Shown here: in pieces, positions 11,046 through 22,779 of the stretch
Layout: each line of letters starts with the position of its first letter
Numbering within the stretch: position 1 is the stretch's first letter
Assembly: GCA_033032175.1 (NCBI GenBank)
Contig: CM065318.1
Location: 2,852,001 to 2,916,000, forward strand
Direction: 5' to 3'
DNA: 64,000 bases
From: Saturnia japonica
Lineage: Eukaryota; Arthropoda; Insecta; Lepidoptera; Saturniidae
Notes under the pieces: model-generated
Database searches by the model: none
The model's input: the letters and a program-made list of their open reading frames with translations, nothing else
What the model was told of the DNA's origin: nothing
Made by a program: the position numbers and the translations under genes

Positions 11046-11463
11046 TTTAAGTACGACGTCTAAGAATCAAATGAAAAACAAAAAACGAAATGTATATTTT
11101 TTAGTAAAGTATTTTTGTTGTAGTCGGGTTTTTTATTTATTTTTTTATTAGATTTAACCCCAAGCCATGCAACCATACAATGTATGGCTGAGAAACATGG
11201 ACAACGAACTAAAGGGGCAGAAAAAGGTTAGCTGCGTTTTATGTATGGTGTTGGAAGAGGATTTATAACATCAGTTGGACAGAAAGGATTATAAATTAGG
11301 AAGTGTTAATAATGGTTAACGTTTGTTGAGAAACAAAGATAACTGAAGAGGAAAGATGATGGTACACTTGATACGGCACGAAAAGTTCTTTTTAACATTT
11401 CTGGTAAGAAACATTGAAGGAGAACGAGAAAAGGAAGATCTAGACGAAGCTTTTTTCAAAAAA

Positions 11464-12103
11464 TCTATACTAATATAATGAAGCGGAAAAAAAATTTTGT
11501 CTGTTTGTTTAAACACGCTAATCTCTGGAACTACCAGTAGAATTCGTAAAATTCTTTTTGTATATGATAGCCAAATTTTTGAGGATTAGTATAGGCTATA
11601 TAAGATTAGACTACAACTCTCAGATAACCCTAAATATTGATTTTTGTTACGTAAGTCAGAAGTCGAGGCCCTCCCCAACTGCTTTAATCGCGTGCGCTGG
11701 CGTAATTGTTAATAATACAGAAATACAATTTTCTACAATAATATTGGTCCTTAGTATATCTAATAAAAATCAGCAATATCATATGCCTATCTCTTATACA
11801 TAGCCACAATAAAGCACTTTCTGACAAAGATATGTTGAAAATTAAAAAGTGATTTATAAGCATTATTTTTAGACATGGCATATTAATCCTCACAAACAAA
11901 AGTTACTTCATCATAAATACAATTTTATGAAGTTAAATTTTGTTCTGTAGCGTATGCTATTTGGACACATAGTTTAGGAGATAATGAAGAATGAAAAAAT
12001 TGTATTTGCGGGAAGAACAATTATGATAGATTACATGGGTGCGTTGGCGGCGCGGTGTTTGTTGGATAAAATTAACACGGGCGAAACCGTGGGGCACAGC
12101 TAG
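11464..12103 (+). mobile_element. Complete non-autonomous Helitron (Lep1-type)
   Basis: This 640-bp element starts with TC (TCTATACTAATATAATGAAG) after an A and ends in CTAG before a T. That is the A|T insertion pattern of Helitrons, which transpose by rolling-circle replication and make no target-site duplication. A short hairpin, CACGG-gcgaaa-CCGTG, sits about 10 bases before the CTAG end, as expected for the Helitron 3' terminus. The interior holds only chance ORFs, so it would depend on a helicase supplied elsewhere. Confidence 0.88.
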
Positions 12104-12849
12104 TGAATAATAATGTGGGAGTCTTATCATTATCAAGAGGTCAAAAGAAAGGCAGAGAATAGCGACAGTAGCAACTGCTCTACCAACTAGAGCTGAGAGC
12201 TCTTAAATTAAATAAGAAGAAGAATCAAAGTTTATAAACTATATAGTTCAATAATTATCCGGTGACATAATATATAACTAGGTTTATGTAATGGTAAAAC
12301 TTAATATTTTGAATGTCGTAGCTCATTTTGATTTGGACTCTAAACAATATAACGCACGGTTGGTTTTCAATACACGACTCAGTTATAATAGACTTCAAGA
12401 TTATTTGCTTATGACGTCTTGGGTTTAGTAATTTTGTTTGCGCGTAAAATATTTGATCGAATTGACTCACAATATGTATTGTAGTGAAACTAATAAATAT
12501 GAGTATTGGCGAGATCGTAAGAGGAATTGCCGTCGGCGGTTAATCCATACAAACGTATTCTTCTGTCTTATTCCTGGATAATGGCATTAGAACAAATATT
12601 CTTACATCATAGAATATTTAACTATTGCTACCATGCTCCTACGTTCGATTTTTGCTATAAATCCAAATACTATTAAGTGAGAGATTCTTGTATATACATA
12701 TATGCAATTTGGTTTCTCGGAAACGGCTCCAACGAAATTTTGTATTTAGATAATGTTTTACGTTCCAAATTTACCTAGATAGGTGTATTTTTTTTAAAGA
12801 GATATCGATCACCGAGTTGTCTACTATTACTACAAGTGGCTCCTAGGTC

Positions 12850-13235
12850 CTCTAAAATTACTCATATTTACCAGTTACTTGCCATTATCAGACATGCAGC
12901 AAATAAATTTGACGAACATTATAAATACAAGATAAACATTTACGGAATGGCCAAAGTACTTCTTATCTTCTTCTTGAATAATCTAAATCACAAGTATTTA
13001 AATTTGCCAAAAATTGTAATTGATTTAAATGAATATCTTAGGAGATATGACAGTTTTAAAATAACTCGGCAGCAAAATAATGATCAAATATCGCAAGCGC
13101 ATTTTTATTATGCAGAATAATGTGGGAGGTGGGCGGTATATATAATACAGTGCCTTCGACCCACTCTTTCTAACCCTGTCTCTCTCTCTCTCTTATATGA
13201 CGCAGACGAAGTTGCGCGGGTCAGGGGGTATATAG
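12850..13235 (+). mobile_element. 3' half of a Helitron related to the 47.7-kb copy
   Basis: The words 'actcggcagcaaaataatga', 'gcgcatttttattatgcaga', 'aataatgtgggaggtgggcg' and 'cgacccactctttct' are the inverse of 43179-43430 and 47721-47970. A TC-rich microsatellite-like stretch lies at about 13176-13194. The CTAG end is degraded ('gcgcgggtcaggggg'). The 94-codon ORF over it is incidental. Confidence 0.75.
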
Positions 13236-13237
13236 TA

Positions 13238-13459
13238 TATATATAAATGAAACCCTGAATGAGTGACTAATCTATCACAACACATAGCTCAAACTACTGA
13301 ACGAATAAGGCTAAAATTTGACAAACAGTTATTTTGACGTAGACATCCTCTAAGAACGTATTTTTGGAATTCCAACCCTTAAAGGGGTGTAACAGGGTTT
13401 AATTTTTTTTTAATGGAGAAATTATATCTAACACGGGTAAAACCGTGGGTCATAGCTAG
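13238..13459 (+). mobile_element. Short Helitron end with 3' hairpin
   Basis: The 3' end has the perfect hairpin CACGG-gtaaaa-CCGTG followed by 'ggtcatagCTAG' at 13459. The 5' limit is estimated, since no clean TC start is visible. It directly follows another Helitron fragment and is followed by a third, forming a nest. Confidence 0.7.
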
Positions 13460-13468
13460 ATTTATCTA

Positions 13469-13810
13469 TCTATACATACAAATAATAAAATAGAAGTGTC
13501 TGTTTGTAATATCAAAATAACAGTGTTTTACTAAATGCATATGAAACTATATAAGATACCTATAACAAAACACCAATTTAAAAAAATGTCTGTCTGTTTA
13601 TTCCCAGTAATCTCCGAAACGGTTGGACTGTTTTTTACGGGACTTTTACTGGTAGATAGCTGATGTTATAAGGAGTAATTTAGGGTACTTTTATTTTCAC
13701 CCACAACAAGCATTTTTGTCTTTAAAATAATTGGGAGCGGAGGGGGGGATTACACGGAACGGGGGACGGCATTCTTTAGTCTACGCAAGCGAAACCACCG
13801 TCACAGCTAG
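13469..13810 (+). mobile_element. Second-subfamily Helitron
   Basis: The 342-bp element starts TCTATACATACAAATAATAA (after A) and ends 'gtcacagCTAG' before T. Its interior ('gtctgtttgtaatatcaaaa', 'tttactaaatgcata') matches the copies at 42493-42964 and 47035-47506 but not the Lep1-type copies. This makes it a separate subfamily. Confidence 0.8.
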
Positions 13811-14309
13811 TACGTATATGTAATCAAAGCTGTCAGTAGTGACCTGCATTGAACATTCATGCATACAGCATTAAATAGTAATTTACTTTCAAAAATAACA
13901 ATAAATAAATAGAAAATCAAATAAGTACCTCAAGAGATCCGTATAGAAAATAATTCCGCATTATTCACAAAACTTTTCATATAAAAACAAATTAATATTA
14001 ATACATATATGCTGCTAACATAAGTTCCGATTTGTGACTAAAACGAAATAGTGAGTAATTTGCAAGATAAATAAGTTCTTATCTGAAGTACTTATTACTA
14101 AACCTATCTATCTATATGTATTCGTATTATACATATATGTATACAAACGAGAAGTATAAGTTTGATTATTTAATAAGGTGTGTGTGTACTTAAATGTACG
14201 CACGTAAGAAGTTCTTTGGTGTAACGTTACAAAAATACCTAACTGCAAAAATACCTAACAGCAAAATCTTTTCGCGTGCTAACAACATGCTGATAACTAT
14301 GATATTATT

Positions 14310-14500
14310 GTAAATTAATTTTTACCATTGCTCCTCGAAAAATGGCATTTTATTCATCGATTTAATTAAAACTCTCTTTCACTCAAAAATTAATAAAAAC
14401 TTTTTAGCTTTAAAACAAGCACGAATTTTATATACAAACTTTATGCAAACAATTGCGCGTGCAGCAAGATGGAAGTGAAACTTCTTAAAATAAAAATCAG
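14310..14500. repeat. Dispersed repeat 'S', first copy
   Basis: The words 'ctcgaaaaatggcatttta', 'aaaactctctttcactcaaa' and 'gaagtgaaacttctt' recur at 15165-15290 and 51840-51970. It is non-coding. Confidence 0.65.
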
Positions 14501-14506
14501 TAATGG

Positions 14507-14960
14507 TTTTTTTTTCTGACTGACTATACTGTTAGCCTGAGGGGTCCTAAAACTAGCCTCTGACGGCTTTTACAGCTTTACCGTGGCTTGCGGACGAGCG
14601 CTTAACGCACTCAGGCACGAAAGCAAGGGTGACAAAGTAGCCGGACCTCGGCTTGGGCTGTTGCCGCGATTGCAAAGAAGTTGCGATCTGACTAATTCCT
14701 TATCCATAATAAGTTATAACTAACCCGTTAATAAATACATGTCGCTGCCTCCTGGGGGGAAGGAAGCAATATGTGTATATGTATACCAGTAATGGGTCTC
14801 TCACTATGTGTTTGGTGGTCGCGTTCCAAACTACCTCGCTTTATTATTGCATAAATCCCAACTGATCTCGGAATGCGATAAAACAAAAGAAAATGCAGAA
14901 TGTGTTTGTCACCATGTGTATGGTAGTCGCGATCTTTCTTCACTCTCGTGTAACGAAATG
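14507..14960 (-). mobile_element. 5'-truncated, diverged Jockey copy (3'-UTR only)
   Basis: After a short poly(T), 'ctgactgactatactgttag', 'cttttacagctttaccg', 'agccggacctcggcttggg' and 'ctgcctcctgggg' line up with the 3' untranslated region of the Jockey element at 23.7 kb. The element therefore lies on the minus strand. It is clearly more diverged than the copies at 4.15 and 41.6 kb. No ORF2 sequence is included. Confidence 0.8.
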
Positions 14961-14964
14961 TGTC

Positions 14965-15300
14965 TAACGCCTAAGAATTTTTCTCGCAGTCATTGGTAAA
15001 ATGTAGAGTATATATCTCGTGAAACAAATAATTAATATCGGTCTTTAGTATTGCTCGCTCCGTTCAGGATTCTCCTCTAGAATCTCTCGCTGCGCTAGCT
15101 CGGGTTCCAACTTAGACCCTTGAATTAAATTTCATCTTTTTTCACTTGTTGTGTAATCCATTATTTTATCATTGCCACTCGAAAAAGGGTATTTTATGAA
15201 TAAAACTCTCTTTTACTTAAAAGCGATTTAAAAGTATTTTGAATTTCGAACAGGCACAAATTAAACGGATTGTACAAAAAATAAATAAAACATGATGTAC
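14965..15300. repeat. Dispersed repeat 'S', second copy
   Basis: This copy contains 'attgctcgctccgttcagga', 'agaatctctcgctgc', 'cttttttcacttgttgtgta' and 'actcgaaaaagggtatttta'. The same words appear at 15480-15680 and 51840-52300. Confidence 0.7.
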
Positions 15301-15479
15301 ATAACCGCTATCTGGCTGAATGGAGTCCAATTTAAATTTAGAAAAAAAAATCTCGCCAGATACAGTTAGTTTCATTTTGTTCAACTAGTTCTAATTACAC
15401 AATAAATTTGTAATGTTTATATTTAATCCTTTGTTCACATATTGCCGATTACATAATAAAATGTAAATATTACTATTAC

Positions 15480-15680
15480 TATTATTTATTATAAACTACG
15501 ATTTACTTTCTCACAGTCCGTGGTTAAATTTAAGTACCTATATAACTCGTGAAAAAAAATTTAACCTCGGACCTTTTTATACTCTAGAATCCTTTGCTGC
15601 TCTCGAGATCCAACTTAGTCCCGCTCTTTAATTACACATTGTGTAATCTACTATTTATTGTGTTTTGTAATTATATACAA
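15480..15680. repeat. Dispersed repeat 'S', third copy
   Basis: A diverged copy with 'ctcgtgaaaaaaaatttaac', 'tagaatcctttgctgctctc' and 'acacattgtgtaatct', parallel to 14965-15180. Confidence 0.65.
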
Positions 15681-15684
15681 ATAA

Positions 15685-16525
15685 TTAAACGGTTTATAAA
15701 TAACGATTATTGTAACGAGGCTACTTATCGCGGTATGGGAGATAAACTGAAAAATTATTCGAAAAACTTACAAATATTTTAATACTTTCTATTTGTTCAA
15801 AGAAGCAGACAGCCAAGAAAAAAGAACTACAAACAGTTTGAAATGTTAGAAACATTATTTCGATTCCACTTTGACGGGAATCAAATTTTTAATCGGAAAT
15901 TATGTCCTCAAATTTTCCCAAACATAATAGAATAACATACTAAATCTATGAGAATAACAGATTATAAGCAAAATCACATAAACACCTATCTATCGATAAG
16001 CTATCTATAAAAAATAATATTTCCTTTTTACTCATCGTTTTTCACGTTACATTAAACACCATATTTCAATTATATGACGCAAAATTCACACATATTTTAT
16101 TATCAGCGCTTATGATAAGGATATACAAATAATCCATGCCACAGTTACAATTTCGGAATTCAAAGTAAGTATAGGACTAATGTTGTAGCTAAACAAATGA
16201 TATACATACTAAGCGACGTAGTTAGAGGGGTGGCAGGGGCGGTCCGCACCAATTGTAACACGTTTGCCAGTGACACCCCGACCGTAAAATGTAAAACAAA
16301 ACATACAGAAACTATCAAATATGTAGCAAATATTTGCAAACCTCTCCTAGGTGCTTAGTATTCAATAATAAAAAAAGTGCTGTAAAACTAGACAAATCAC
16401 TCAAATGAAAAGGTCGCAAAAATATGGCTTTTCTGGGGCGTTAGCCGTGGCTCAGAAAACACTTAAAACAAAGAAATACTGCAGAATGTAACTAAATAAC
16501 TTGCCGTTGCCGGAATAAAAACTTG
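15685..16525. other. Unassigned AT-rich DNA
   Basis: No gene or known repeat was recognised. A short GC-rich island at about 16200-16290 ('ggcaggggcggtccgcacc') stands out from the background but encodes nothing recognisable. Confidence 0.45.
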
Positions 16526-16839
16526 ACACTAGTTGACCGCCAGTATTTTAGATTTTACAGAAATTTGCTAACAATTTTGGCGCCCTATGAGAGAAAACAC
16601 TTTATGCAAGACATCTATAGAATATATTTTAACGGAAATTTATCTAAGTCCGAACGACGCGAGACAGACAACCGCATCTCGGACCAATTATATATACAAA
16701 ATAGACAAATCATAACTTCGTACTCCCCTATTTACTCTCACAAAAATGGACCTATTTTAATTTTTTTTTTCAAGAACTTTGGTTATGTTTATATAGGTTA
16801 TTTTTAGTTTTTTATATTTTTCAAATTTTTTACTGGATG

Positions 16840-17010
16840 TCTGATAACAGGCAGTATTACTGGAAAATTTATCAATTTTAGAGGGCTTCTAGTTATTATA
16901 ATCTTTAAATGTTGGTAAAAAATCAAAATATAGGAATATGGCAGAGTTACTTTATACAATGTATAATATAAATATATTTGCTCTGATGTCACAATTCAAG
17001 GATTGTAAGG
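16840..17010. repeat. Diverged repeat paired with 19730-19975
   Basis: The words 'gggcttctagttattataat' and 'tataaatatatttgctctg' have diverged parallels at about 19755-19875 ('agcttctagtttttataata', 'tataaatatatttgctcca'). Both are non-coding. Confidence 0.55.
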
Positions 17011-17616
17011 ACTAAGCTCCAACTGCATTTACCATGAAATCCTATTACTGTATTTATCCTCCCACTTCCAAGATTTGGAATTTTCTGCTGTTACTAATAT
17101 TATGTCTACCAATATTATTCATGCTTAAAGTAACTCGGATTGCATATTTCAATAGTTTTCATTACTATTACATAGGTGTCGCTCGGAAACCACACCTTAT
17201 TCAAACCTAACCTCCCTTCTATTATGTAAAATATTTACGGCCTTAATTAAAAAATTTACACATCAGTTAAAAAAATTTACATAGGCGTTTCTTTCTTCTT
17301 TATCTAATCTTTATTTTTAGAAGATAAACATTGCTTATAAATAATTAATCAAATTTGAGTCGTTTAGAATCAAAAGTGACGAAGTTGGTCTTATCGATAA
17401 ATATGGTAATTCAAGAAAAACTATTACATTTCCTCAGGATACAGAGTAATGTATTTCAATTGAATCCATGGTATCCACTATGAATACAATTGAAATGTAT
17501 TGGTTTATCGTAAATTACCTACCAAATTATCGGTCAGACCAACGTTGCCACTTTTAATTCTATACGATTCATTTATAACTAAGGCTGTTAATATTTTTAT
17601 TTAAATATTAACTTAC

Positions 17617-17700
17617 ATCTCTCCTGAAACTCCTCGTAAAAGAAGCGACACGTTTAAATCCTTCCAAACTCGTCCGCACGGCTGCGTTTGTATTCACCAT
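17617..17700 (-). CDS. Candidate first coding exon of a minus-strand host gene
   Basis: On the minus strand, ATG at 17700-17698 in a favourable context (gaaacATGG) opens a 28-codon exon: MVNTNAAVRTSLEG, then FKRVASFTRSFRRD. It ends exactly at a strong donor, agat|gtaagt, at 17617. The N-terminus is rich in basic and hydroxylated residues and lacks acidic ones apart from a single E and the final D. This would suit a mitochondrial presequence (inference). The next exon is not certain: the coding-like exon at 5987-5909 is on the same strand and downstream, but its phase does not join directly. No family is recognised. Confidence 0.4.
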
Positions 17701-18065
17701 GTTTCTAACCGTTCGGTTTTTGTTCACAAAAACACTAAAAATTTACACGAATCGACTCCAATGCTTTCTTAATCGTATTTATTTTCATTTTTAAGTTAAT
17801 TACACTAAACAGCACTCCTGTATCAATGTTATGGTCGATTTACGCGCATGACTTCGCTTATATACTATGAGTAAGCATGAGGAAAAACCTGGCTCTAACA
17901 CTTAACTACGTAAGTTAAATAGTTTACTTGTTATTCTTAATAAATATATGTAATACTGTGAGAATTCGAAAGGGCTGTCGCTTATGTAGGTCAGTTTGTA
18001 TAGTGTACTTGGGATGCGTACGTTTTGACCACGTAATTCGTAAAAGAAATGCAATAGATACTTGC

Positions 18066-18425
18066 AAATCTATATTGTTTAAACACGCTAATCTCTGGAA
18101 CTACCGATCCGATTCGAAAAATTCTTTTTACATATGATAGCCAGATTCACAAGAAATTGTGTAGGCTAACTAACATTAAGCCATAACTCTCAGCTAGTCT
18201 TAAATAGTGATTTTTGTTATGTAACTCGGAACTGGCAGCCCTTCCGAACTGCAAAAAATATTATTCCTTAGTATATCTAAAAAAAAAATCAGCGATACCA
18301 TATGCCTATCTCTTATACATAAGCCACAATAAGTTATTTTGCATTTTTTTTTGGTTGAAGATTAAAAATAGATTTATGAGCATTATTTTTAAACATGGCA
18401 TATTATTATCTTACAAACAGCGTGT
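18066..18425 (+). mobile_element. Lep1-type Helitron, 3'-truncated
   Basis: It starts TCTATATTGTTTAAACACGC and continues 'taatctctggaactaccgat' and 'tatgatagccagattc', parallel to 11464-11600. It later has 'gagcattatttttaaacatg', parallel to 11860-11880. No hairpin or CTAG terminus follows. Confidence 0.75.
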
Positions 18426-18639
18426 TGAATAAAACCTCAGGCTATTGTCTATGCCATGCTAAGACAAACCCCAGAGGTTTAATAAGATGCCTATAACGCC
18501 TTTAACTAAACTTTATGTTTAAAATTCTTATTAGTAAAAAAAAAACAGATAGATATCAAATTTGAATGTTTTGAAAGGATATATTTTTTTGACGGAATCT
18601 CTTTTTTTGTATTAGCTAGGTAAATTTTTAGTACTGTCC

Positions 18640-18725
18640 CTACTGGTAATCCAAACACAACGACGACCACCCAGAAATGAAAATCCATCAGCCGGTCCTC
18701 AATGTCATTTAGTGAATATTGTTTT
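18640..18725 (-). repeat. Repeat 'V' fragment
   Basis: The plus-strand words 'gtaatccaaacacaacga' and 'aatgaaaatccatcagccgg' parallel 5570-5625 (repeat V). The minus-strand ORF MDFHFWVVVVVFGL is the counterpart of MDFDLSVAAVVFGL there. Confidence 0.6.
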
Positions 18726-18764
18726 TTATTCATAAATTTGTGTTATTTGAGCCTATGTTGTGTA

Positions 18765-18992
18765 ATACAGGTGGCATTTCACATAATACAGCTTAAATAT
18801 TGTGCACAAGTGAAGTGGATTTGAAATACTAACAGAGACCATGAATTCTGAGATGCCACAAAAACTCCTTAGAAAGTTCTGACAAGGGAGCCACCATCTT
18901 GTTAGGATACTGAAATCATCATAGGACAGTGCACTCTATATTCATTCAATAAAGACCAAGTTGCCAAGTTAGGAAGAAGAAGAAGAAGAATG
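18765..18992 (-). repeat. Dispersed repeat 'T', inverted copy
   Basis: This is the reverse complement of 20840-21140. Matching words include 'gccaccatcttgttaggata', 'tgcacaagtgaagtggattt' and the terminal (gaa)n run at 18971-18989, which corresponds to the (ttc)n start at 20847. It is non-coding. Confidence 0.7.
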
Positions 18993-19204
18993 TTTTAAAA
19001 GATGACCGCACAGCTACAGACTACTCGGCATTGTTTTGAATCAAAGTGATTACTAAAGCTTATACATATGTTGGCGTCAACGTGCGGATAGTTCATGCGC
19101 TTAAAAATGAATATTACTTCAACGTTGGCGCTAACGTGTGAAGCCGGGGTTACAGATTTTTTATATTTATGTTGCACCTACCAACTACCTAGGTTTATAC
19201 CTTA

Positions 19205-19445
19205 CACAGTTAGTAAATGGTGACGCAGTGGTAGCATGTACGGACAAAGCTTCCATCGACAGAGCTTACGGTGAAAGAAATAGGAAGAGAAAGCATAAGT
19301 AGATTGACCATATTCTAATGCCCACCTGGCTAGCTACTTCCCATAAGTAGAAAATTTTTCGCCAGACACCTGTATACGTGTTCCAGCATCTGCGCTTGAG
19401 AGCCAGCACTACTCCATCTTAGCTAAGTCGTCAAACGCTAAAAAA
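19205..19445 (+). mobile_element. tRNA-derived SINE 'Z', copy 4 (best-preserved head)
   Basis: The A-box-like 'tggtgacgcagtggtagcat' at about 19217 is the best polymerase III head among the Z copies. It is followed by 'gcccacctggctagctactt', 'gtgttccagcatctgcgctt' and 'gagagccagcact'. No proper cloverleaf can be drawn, so it is a SINE and not a tRNA gene. Confidence 0.8.
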
Positions 19446-19729
19446 CCTACAAAGAACAAAAAATCTGTAGACAGGCATTAAAAACTCCCCTGACATTATT
19501 CCGTGATTCAAGCTATGACTGTTTAGGACTCGTCAACTGTTCCGTTTTTATAATGAACTTACTTTAAGCATTCACTTTGAAAGTACCCGAGCCATGGTCA
19601 ATCAAACGTTCATATTCTAAAAATACTCTGTAACGGATGCAGCGACATAATAACCGCGTATATCAAAATTAACAATATCGTAAATCATTACGTTAGAGAT
19701 GGTAAAAGTTATTTTAATTTATACGTCTT

Positions 19730-19975
19730 GATATCGATAAAGTAAATAACTGTAATTTTAGAAAGCTTCTAGTTTTTATAATAATTAATTTATGGAGAAA
19801 AAATTATACGTAGAAACATGACTGTGGCAGATAGTTTAATAGAATTTATGATATAAATATATTTGCTCCAGTAATAAAATGGTAATTGTATTGTAAAATG
19901 TCATAGTAAGTAAGTGTAATGCTAGTAAAATGATCTAGATTTAAAATAGAGGAATATATTTGTACGGACTAAAAG
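19730..19975. repeat. Diverged repeat paired with 16840-17010
   Basis: See the partner copy; the shared words are 'cttctagtttttataata' and 'tataaatatatttgctcc'. Confidence 0.5.
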
Positions 19976-20274
19976 CCGCCCGCGTTTCCTCTTAATCATC
20001 GGCGAATGCTGTGATCTTTTTTAAAATATTGATTTTAAAAAAATACATGACTTGATTTATGAAGGTGTTGATTTGCGGAATTCCACTGTAAATATTTTGT
20101 ATTATGATGTTTGTTAGTTTGTGGAAGTAGCAAAGTAACATCACATAAACTGTAACTAAACTAAAACTTAATAAATAAAAAGGAAACAAAAATACTGACT
20201 GCAACAAAAACACGCCTTAAAAAAATTCAATCTATTTTTACTTTTTATTTGATATCCAGACGTCGTATTTAAAT

Positions 20275-20450
20275 ATTATATAGCTTATGTCACTCACACA
20301 ATTAAGACAAATCTACAAACACCTCATATGCTAAATTCCATTAAGCCATTTAGGTTACAGAGCTGGCCAAAGGAATAGACATACATACAAATATACATAC
20401 ATATGCTCGAAAAACATAACCCCCCCCCCCTTTTTTCGCAGTCGAGTAAA
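20275..20450. repeat. Dispersed repeat 'Y', longest copy
   Basis: This copy extends the homology of 1-115 to the word 'ttcgcagtcgag', which is present inverted at 10905. An 11-nt C homopolymer (20420-20430) followed by Ts interrupts it and could be a sequencing-difficult site. Confidence 0.75.
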
Positions 20451-20839
20451 AATATGGATATCAGTTAAGCAGGGGTTTGACCACGAAATGAGTGGGGTCA
20501 TTAATGAGACCTGCGAGCTATTTAGTTTAGGCACGATCGTGAAACAGTCAAGAGAAGTGGGTTGAAAGAGTAAAAATATCTCGAAGCGGCCTCGTTGTGT
20601 CATCGCGTCAGTAGTAAGTTTCGTGCGCAGCGATGTGAAGCCGTTCTTTTCGTGCTACTACCTAATCAATATCTTGGTGGATTTCGATGTTTTCTTTCTT
20701 AACACCAATTCAAAAACTTTTTTTTTTAATTACTACTCTGAAAATCATCTTCAGAGCTCGAGTCTTCGTACATTTTGCACCACGTCTGTTCTGTATCTAA
20801 TACAGCATAACACAAACATCACTGGACACAATTTTTTTG

Positions 20840-21140
20840 GCTAAGCTTCTTCTTCTTATAACATGGCAAGTGTGTATGTGGCAATTATGCAAAAGTTATG
20901 TAGGTAGAAAATTTTTCTAATCTTCAGAGTTCCAACAATGCTTTAACAAGATGGTGGCTCTCTTGTTAAACCAGTCCAGGAAGTTATGGTGGCAATTTAA
21001 AATTCTTGCATCTAGTTATTACTTATAATAAAATTCACTTCTCTTGTGCACAATAACCAAACTATATTACGCAAAATACCACCAATATTACATAATACAG
21101 GTGCCAAATACCCAAGCTAATGAATTATAATAAAACTCAC
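20840..21140 (+). repeat. Dispersed repeat 'T'
   Basis: It begins with (ttc)n ('cttcttcttcttataac') and contains 'aacaagatggtggctctctt', 'gttaaaccagtccaggaag' and 'ctcttgtgcacaataaccaa'. These are the inverse of 18765-18992. Confidence 0.7.
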
Positions 21141-21499
21141 AAGATAGCTGATCAAGATCCCGCCAAAAATGACTTGGTCGAGCTTAACTCGTTTTTGTCA
21201 ATTGTCGATATAATGAATGGCTCATCTCTATTCTACACACACATGTAAACAACACTTTATTAACATTCATATGCAGTTATCAACGATTATTAAGCCGGAG
21301 AGACCTAGCTATTGACAAATAGCTTTAATATTTTACCCTTCGGTTAGGGCGTAATAAATTTTAGAAGTGGTACCTAATAAATATGCTTGCGTGGCGTGGA
21401 GCGGGCGCGACCACGGCCGAGCCGGTCAGAGGTGCGCGGGTTATCTCTTACATCTCGACATTGGATGTGTTAATGTAATAACAGGCAATGAGTATTGAG

Positions 21500-21850
21500 T
21501 GATATTAAAGAGAGGTAGGGCACATAGTCAATGGAGATTTCTCTCTATTTAGGGGTTTTTTAATTTTGTTCAAATATCTCCACCCTACAGAAGATTATAG
21601 CCAAATAAATTTGTGTTGTGTTCCTGCGGTGAGTAGGATTTGCAGAGCTCTTATGGAAAGGGGGTTCAATGAGAGCTAGGGCACAGAAAATTTATTTTGA
21701 GGTTTCTCTCTGCTTGGGGCGGTTCGACTGGTGAAACACATCTAACCTACAGAAGATCACAACCCAATAAACTTGTGGCGTGTTCCTGCAGGGAATAGTA
21801 TTGTCAGAGCCTTCAGAGGTTTTTGGAGAAGTTACGGTCGGCAACGCGCT
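21500..21850. repeat. Imperfect tandem dimer of repeat 'U'
   Basis: Two copies of about 170 bp lie head to tail. Shared words are 'agggcacatagtc' / 'agggcacagaaaa', 'ctacagaagattatagcc' / 'ctacagaagatcacaacc' and 'gtgttcctgcggtgagta' / 'gtgttcctgcagggaata'. Inverted related copies are at 40255-40440, 44785-44970 and 60260-60420, where it is joined to repeat V. Confidence 0.75.
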
Positions 21851-21894
21851 AGTGTTAGCTATGGTGTAACAAACGTCCATCTAGGCTACGATAG

Positions 21895-21935
21895 GAACTT
21901 ACCACCAAGTAGGCCGTACGCTTGTTTGCTATATT
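21895..21935. repeat. Fragment of a lepidopteran repeat tail
   Basis: The words 'accaccaagtaggccgtacg' and 'cttgtttgctat' are a diverged form of the widespread lepidopteran tail 'ccatcaggtgggccgt...cgtttgcc'. A second diverged form is at about 27955-27995. Confidence 0.5.
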
Positions 21936-22490
21936 ATTTGTATTTAAAAAATCTGCATAGCCGCCGCATAGACTGCATTAAAACCGTATTAATGTATTTA
22001 TATATATATTTTACATCAAAAAGTATTAATGACGATTCTTATGGTATATTAATAATTATGGAATAATATTTACTTCCCGTGTACAAATTATAAATTAATA
22101 CGAATTTAATGTTTGGAATTATTTTCTACAATTTCTAAAAGTATTATTATTGGCAATCTCTACCTACAGTATATCAAATATAGAATAATTATTAAATGCA
22201 TGTGCATTTAACCCGTTCGCGTGCTTCCCGTTTACAAAATCTCATCAAAATCAACAAAGAATTACTTTTAAATTTTTTTTATTTTTTTTTCTTTTAATAT
22301 TTTTAAAAGTTTTACAATAGTTATTATTGTATTGTATTATATCACAATAATTCTTATAGGGTATCAAATAAGCAATGATAAAATTTCTATGAAAAAATCA
22401 TAACCATGGATAAACCACCCAGACGTACAAACAGACAGACAGACAATTTTTGTCAAGTCATATTCGTGACCGATATCTTTTATATTAGAT

Positions 22491-22775
22491 ACTAACTGTG
22501 CTCCACGCTTTCACCCGTGTTAATTTTATACGATAAACATCGCCAACGCACCCGTGTAGACAATTTTTTATACTTTGTTTGAAACTATCGACATTTTTAT
22601 GAGTAATAAATAACATTTTCAAATTATGTTTATAGCCTATGTTACTCGCTGATCCAAAAGCTTTTTATTGGTTATAGAATTTTTAGAATTGGTGTTGTAG
22701 TTTTTGAGTTTATCCACTACAAACAAAAAAAAAATACAAAAAATCAAATATTTCCTCTTTATAATATTGGTATAG
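22491..22775 (-). mobile_element. Degenerate Helitron (inverted)
   Basis: Read on the minus strand it begins 'CTATACCAATATTATAAAGA' at about 22775. It ends with a hairpin-like 'cacgggtgaaagcgtgg' and then 'agcacagTTAG', with C mutated to T in the CTAG end. No coding sequence is present. Confidence 0.75.
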
Positions 22776-22779
22776 CCTA

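Noticed and set aside
20420..20430. C homopolymer as a regulatory element
   Set aside because: It sits within repeat Y and is more likely slippage or a sequencing-difficult tract.
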